Shown: positions 60,826 to 64,000 of the stretch, one piece after another
How positions within the stretch are numbered: the first letter of the stretch is position 1
Layout: every line of letters begins with the position of its first letter
Source of the DNA: Enterovibrio sp. JCM 19048
GTDB taxonomy: Bacteria; Pseudomonadota; Gammaproteobacteria; Enterobacterales; Vibrionaceae
Reading direction: 5' to 3'
Assembly: GCA_001310415.1 (NCBI GenBank)
Contig: BAXE01000010.1
Span: 1 to 64,000, forward strand
Length of the DNA stretch: 64,000 nt
The notes under the pieces: generated by a model
Databases searched by the model: none
What the model saw: only the letters and a program-made list of their open reading frames with translations
Told to the model about the DNA's origin: nothing
Translations under genes and position numbers: made by a program

Positions 60826-61482
60826 CTATTCACGCCAATAGGTATTTGAACGGACAACGCGGGCGGGATTACCTGCCAGGCAGGTGTTCTCTTCCGAAAA
60901 AGGTTTTGTCACGACACTGGCTGTGCCTACAACGGTATTGTTGGGTAATACCGTACCTTTCATGAGATTTGCTCTAGCTCCTATCCAACAATCACTGCCT
61001 ATTGTGACTTTTTTATTTGGGTTTAAATGCAGCTGCGTCTGATTGTCGAAAACGGCATGATGGTCAGTATCAGTAATCAAGGTTTCCCACGAGATAAGTA
61101 CATTAGAGCCAAATGTTATTTCGTCTCTACAGATAATTTTTCCTGCGGCAGAGATATGAAACTTATCTCCAAACGTTGCGTTACCTGTAATGGATAAACG
61201 AGAGCCCTTACCAATTTTCGCCTTACCTTTAAAATGCATATGACCGGAGACGTAAATCACTGTTCGTTCATATTGATAGTCAACGGTTTCAACGCTGCCA
61301 AATCCAATTCTGACAATACCAGGACGGACTTTTTCAAAAGTGGCCTTTCCTTTTAAAGAAGCCAGTTTTACTTTGCGTGAAACCACAATCGGCAATTTGA
61401 TAGCATCAATCGGTCGACACAAACGGAAGTTTATGAACAGGGTTTTAGGTAGACCCAATAAATAATCGACAATCTTGTTCAT
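60826..61482 (-). CDS. Left-handed beta-helix acyltransferase
   Basis: 218 residues. The C-terminal half contains hexapeptide repeats and the typical end of maltose/serine-type O-acetyltransferases: VTIGSDCWIGARANLMKGTV, LPNNTVVGTASVVTKPF and AGNPARVVRSN; the catalytic-type His is in ITDTDHHAVFD. The N-terminal part (RLCRPIDAIKLPIVVSRK) is characteristic of LPS/capsule acetyltransferases. The coding sequence is visibly more AT-rich than the core genes, hinting at transfer. Acceptor sugar unknown. Frame intact. Confidence 0.82.
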   Translation of the reverse strand: MNKIVDYLLGLPKTLFINFRLCRPIDAIKLPIVVSRKVKLASLKGKATFEKVRPGIVRIGFGSVETVDYQYERTVIYVSGHMHFKGKAKIGKGSRLSITGNATFGDKFHISAAGKIICRDEITFGSNVLISWETLITDTDHHAVFDNQTQLHLNPNKKVTIGSDCWIGARANLMKGTVLPNNTVVGTASVVTKPFSEENTCLAGNPARVVRSNTYWRE

Positions 61483-61507
61483 CTTAAGGGCTCAGACCTT
61501 GTAATCG

Positions 61508-62589
61508 TTATTGCTCGCTTGGCTCGAGGGACTTTCGTGTCACTTTTAGCGTTAAAACGTCTGCTACACCTTGCAAGATATCTTCCGTTGACGGAATGGT
61601 GGTATCCGCATGCATCACAATCACGTGACCCGGTTCATAACGCGGTGTGTACCGGAACGGTACCGTGGCATAGAAAATGCCGACTGTCGGTGTGTGTGTG
61701 GAATAGCAACGTTCCGGACACCGGTATCCGGCGCAACAACCACCTGAGCCTTCGCGCAATATGTTAAAAGCTCATCCAATGGCAAGCTTGGCTGGATTTT
61801 GAAATTATCATTTTCGAGCAGGTGCGACAGGTAGTCGCCTTTTTCGTTGTCTTTTACCCCTTCCAGAAACACATGCTGGTGGTCAGGGTAGGCTTTAATT
61901 GCGTGCTTAAGCAGGTCTTCCATTTGAGCATTGTTTAATACTTTTCGTGGCTGAGAGGCGCCATTGAAGTAAACAATGTAAGGATTGACGTTATCGACCA
62001 AATCTCTGTGGTCAGGGTAAGCAAAGTCCAGGCGATGCGCTGGGTTATGGCCAAGCAGGCGCAGCATATCCAGCATAACTTCCACTTCAGGGGTGAAGTC
62101 AGAACGCCACACCGCAGCATTGTACAAGGTGCCTCGCAGCCAGCCTTTATAAGGAAAACCAACTTTCAGTTTGGCTTTGTTGAGTAAATTCACCCAATAG
62201 GAGCGATTGGTTCCCGCAAGGTCAAAAATAATATCCTGATCGCCGACTTCCTTAAAATTGGCCATTTTCTCGGAGAAGGAAATTTGTCCTTTTCTATCCC
62301 GGCCATGCAACACAACCGTGCGGTCGGCGAGATCTGACGGCATACCATATTGATAAGTCGACAATGCAACCAACGTGATTTCAGCGTTCGGGAAAAACTT
62401 TCTCGCTTCAACCAGAAAAGGACGGGTAATGACTTGGTCGCCAAGCGCTGCGTGTCGAATAACCGCGATTTTTTTGATTTTGGCAGGGTCAAAATCGTTA
62501 TTAAGGTAATTTTTTGCCGATTTAGACAGGTACGCGCCTTTTTCAAAACAAGCGTACTTAGACGAAATTGGGGCTTTGCTGAATTTCAT
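61508..62589 (-). CDS. GT9 glycosyltransferase, heptosyltransferase-like (one frameshift)
   Basis: 360 residues after one base is restored near 61700. The N-terminus has a ~40-residue extension (MKFSKAPISSKYACFEKGAY) before IKKIAVIRHAALGDQVITRP, the GT9 nucleotide-fold start. Further on: IIFDLAGTNRSYWVNLLNKA, IVYFNGASQPRKVL and VVVAPDTGVRNVAI, followed by THTPTVGIFYATVPFRY. The start overlaps the waaF stop by ATGA, so it is coupled to waaF. It may add a third heptose or another core sugar. Confidence 0.82.
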
Positions 62590-63633
62590 TGATTATCCGG
62601 TTGAACGCTTTGCGAAGGATGTTGATAAAGATTTAATACAGTTTGTGGTGCCAGGTCTTTCAGGCACTTCAAATGTCCAAATGGGCATTCCCGTTTAAAG
62701 CAAGGGCGGCACTCAATATCGGTATTCACCACCTGGACTTTGTCCGTCAATGGAGGCGTATATTGCGGGGAACTGGAGCCGTAAATCGCGACAATGTTTG
62801 CGCCTACCGATGCTGCTACGTGCATTAACCCTGAATCGTTGGTAAAAACGGTATGACAAGCTGCAAGCATGTCTACAGCATCAATGAGTGATGTTTTGCC
62901 TGCGAGATCAAAGCAGTTACGCTGCAAATCCTCGGGGATAAGGTCAACAATGCTCTGGGTAACAGAGGTATCTTTGGGTCCGCCAAACAGGCAGATCTGG
63001 TTACCCGCTTCAATCAGTTTGGTGGCAACGTCAGCATAGTGGTTTTCAGGCCAGCGTTTGGCTGGACCAAATTCCGCACCGGGACAAATACCGATAAGCC
63101 GCTTGCCAGTATCAATGCCGAATTTTCCAAACACGCCTGTTGGTTAGCTAAATCTACAGTCAGTTTAGGAAAAGGCGTATCGGCCAACGAGACTTCGGAA
63201 AGCATGTCAGATTTGCTGTGCGCCAGCGCCACATAGCGTTCAACCATGTACTGGAAGACTTTTCGGTCTGGGCGCAGATCATTCAAAAGCCCGTAGCGCA
63301 TTTCTCCCTTCCAGCCCGTTCGCTTGGGTATTTTTGCAAACAGTGGGATAAGCGCTGACTTGGCGGAATTTGGCAAAATATAGGCGTGGCTGTAACCATT
63401 GCTACGAAGATTTTTCCCAAGTGTCCAGCGGGTCGTTAAATCAAACTGGCCATGCCCCACTGGCATCTCAATAGCATTGCGAACTTCTGGCATACGCTCA
63501 AGAATTGGCTTACACCAAGCTGGAGCTAGTACATCAATTTGCGCGTTGGGATGTTTTTCAAGCAGCCTCTTATAAAGCTCTGGGACATCACCATATCCCC
63601 CACCCAAGAGGGACCGATAATCAAAATATTCAT
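62586..63633 (-). CDS. waaF: ADP-heptose:LPS heptosyltransferase II WaaF (two frameshifts)
   Basis: Adds the second heptose of the inner core. ATG at 63633 gives MNILIIGPSWVGDMVMSQSL, the family's N-terminus. Further text: DVLAPAWCKPILERMPEVRN, YILPNSAKSALIPLFA, RTGWKGEMRYGLLNDLR, ICPGAEFGPAKRWPENHYAD and TNDSGLMHVAASVGANIVAI. A base is missing near 63578 (C) and near 63124 (A). Corrected length is 349 residues (E. coli 348). One base separates it from the upstream acyltransferase. Confidence 0.94.
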
Positions 63634-63634
63634 A

Positions 63635-64000
63635 TTAGTAGGTCAGTTTTTCGTCCCAATGAATGTCGTTGCGAACTACCTTTGCCGGGGTTCCGGCTGC
63701 GATGCAACCTTCAGGAATGCTTTTCGTGACAGTGCTGTTGATACCAACCACTGAGCCATTGCCAACGGTCGCACCTTTAAGCACGACTACGCCATCGGCA
63801 AGCCAGACGCGATCACCAATAGAGATGTCTTTGGCTTGGTTCAGGCGTTCGCCTGTCGATTTGTCAGTAATGTCGTGGCCATCACTGGTCATCAGTTTGA
63901 CGTTACGTGAAAACATGCAGTCGTTGCCAATGGTGAGGGTTGTGCCATTTTCCCGTGCCGAGAAATAGCATCCTTCGCCAATTACGCAGCGCTCACCAAT
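63635..64000 (-). CDS. Hexapeptide-repeat acyltransferase (5' end outside window)
   Basis: The last 121 residues of a left-handed beta-helix acyltransferase; the frame is open to the window edge. Text includes IGERCVIGEGCYFSAREN, LTIGNDCMFSRNVKLMTSDG, HDITDKSTGERLN and IGDRVWLADGVVVLKGATVG, ending GCIAAGTPAKVVRNDIHWDE. The His in DGHDI fits the catalytic position of acetyltransferases in this group. It is upstream of waaF in the same operon (TAATATG junction). Substrate unknown; second such enzyme in this region. Confidence 0.85.
   Translation of the reverse strand: MGERCVIGEGCYFSARENGTTLTIGNDCMFSRNVKLMTSDGHDITDKSTGERLNQAKDISIGDRVWLADGVVVLKGATVGNGSVVGINSTVTKSIPEGCIAAGTPAKVVRNDIHWDEKLTY

Overview
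The window looks like the main chromosome of a gammaproteobacterium of the family Vibrionaceae. The evidence is gene order and protein similarity recalled from memory: ftsYEX-rpoH, glpE-glpG-glpR-glpD, ubiC-ubiA, plsB/lexA, tex-greB-ompR-envZ, recG-trmH-spoT-rpoZ-gmk, yicC-rph-pyrE-slmA-dut-coaBC-radC-rpmB-rpmG-mutM-coaD, then a lipopolysaccharide core cluster with Kdo kinase. The long Ala/Glu repeat in FtsY and a cytochrome c oxidase operon beside lexA would fit Photobacterium, Enterovibrio or Grimontia relatives, but the genus cannot be fixed from sequence alone. No mobile elements, CRISPR arrays, rRNA or tRNA genes were seen.

Layout. 1-4 kb: cell division and heat shock (ftsY, ftsE, ftsX, rpoH). 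4-8 kb: glycerol-3-phosphate genes with tandem GlpR operators before glpD. 8-10 kb: a FliL-like gene and the first ubiquinone steps. 10-13.3 kb: divergent plsB and lexA with two SOS boxes. 13.6-21.3 kb: a caa3-type cytochrome c oxidase operon with assembly factors (cox11, DUF2909, SURF1, a CxxxC protein, ctaA, ctaB). 21.3-26.5 kb: an acetyltransferase, a DinF-like MATE pump, nfuA, comF/gntX, bioH and two small unknown genes, the first behind a near-consensus sigma-28 (FliA) promoter. 26.5-38.3 kb: tex, greB, ompR-envZ, a YtrA-type regulator, recG, trmH, spoT, rpoZ, gmk. 38.4-44 kb: an Entner-Doudoroff/gluconate block (eda, gntT, gntK, edd, gntR) with GntR and CRP sites. 44-52.8 kb: yicC, rph-pyrE with an attenuator, slmA, dut, coaBC, radC, ribosomal proteins L28 and L33, mutM, coaD. 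53-64 kb: LPS core genes (GT9 heptosyltransferases, WaaE-like, KdkA, WaaA), a gtrB-gtrA-gtr trio, two left-handed beta-helix acyltransferases and waaF.

The most striking bulk property is that about half of the genes, including essential ones (rpoH, ftsE, lexA, plsB, waaA, spoT), are split by one-base indels. I count about 59 sites, nearly all losses of one base from a short homopolymer. Restoring one base at each site gives full-length proteins of the normal family length, so these are almost certainly sequencing or assembly errors. Such genes are given below as one CDS spanning the break, with the break position stated. The most interesting biological lead is the FliA-type promoter before the unknown gene at 25595, which suggests an undescribed late motility or chemotaxis product. 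The FliL-like gene, the uncharacterised CxxxC protein of the oxidase operon and the gtr trio are further leads.
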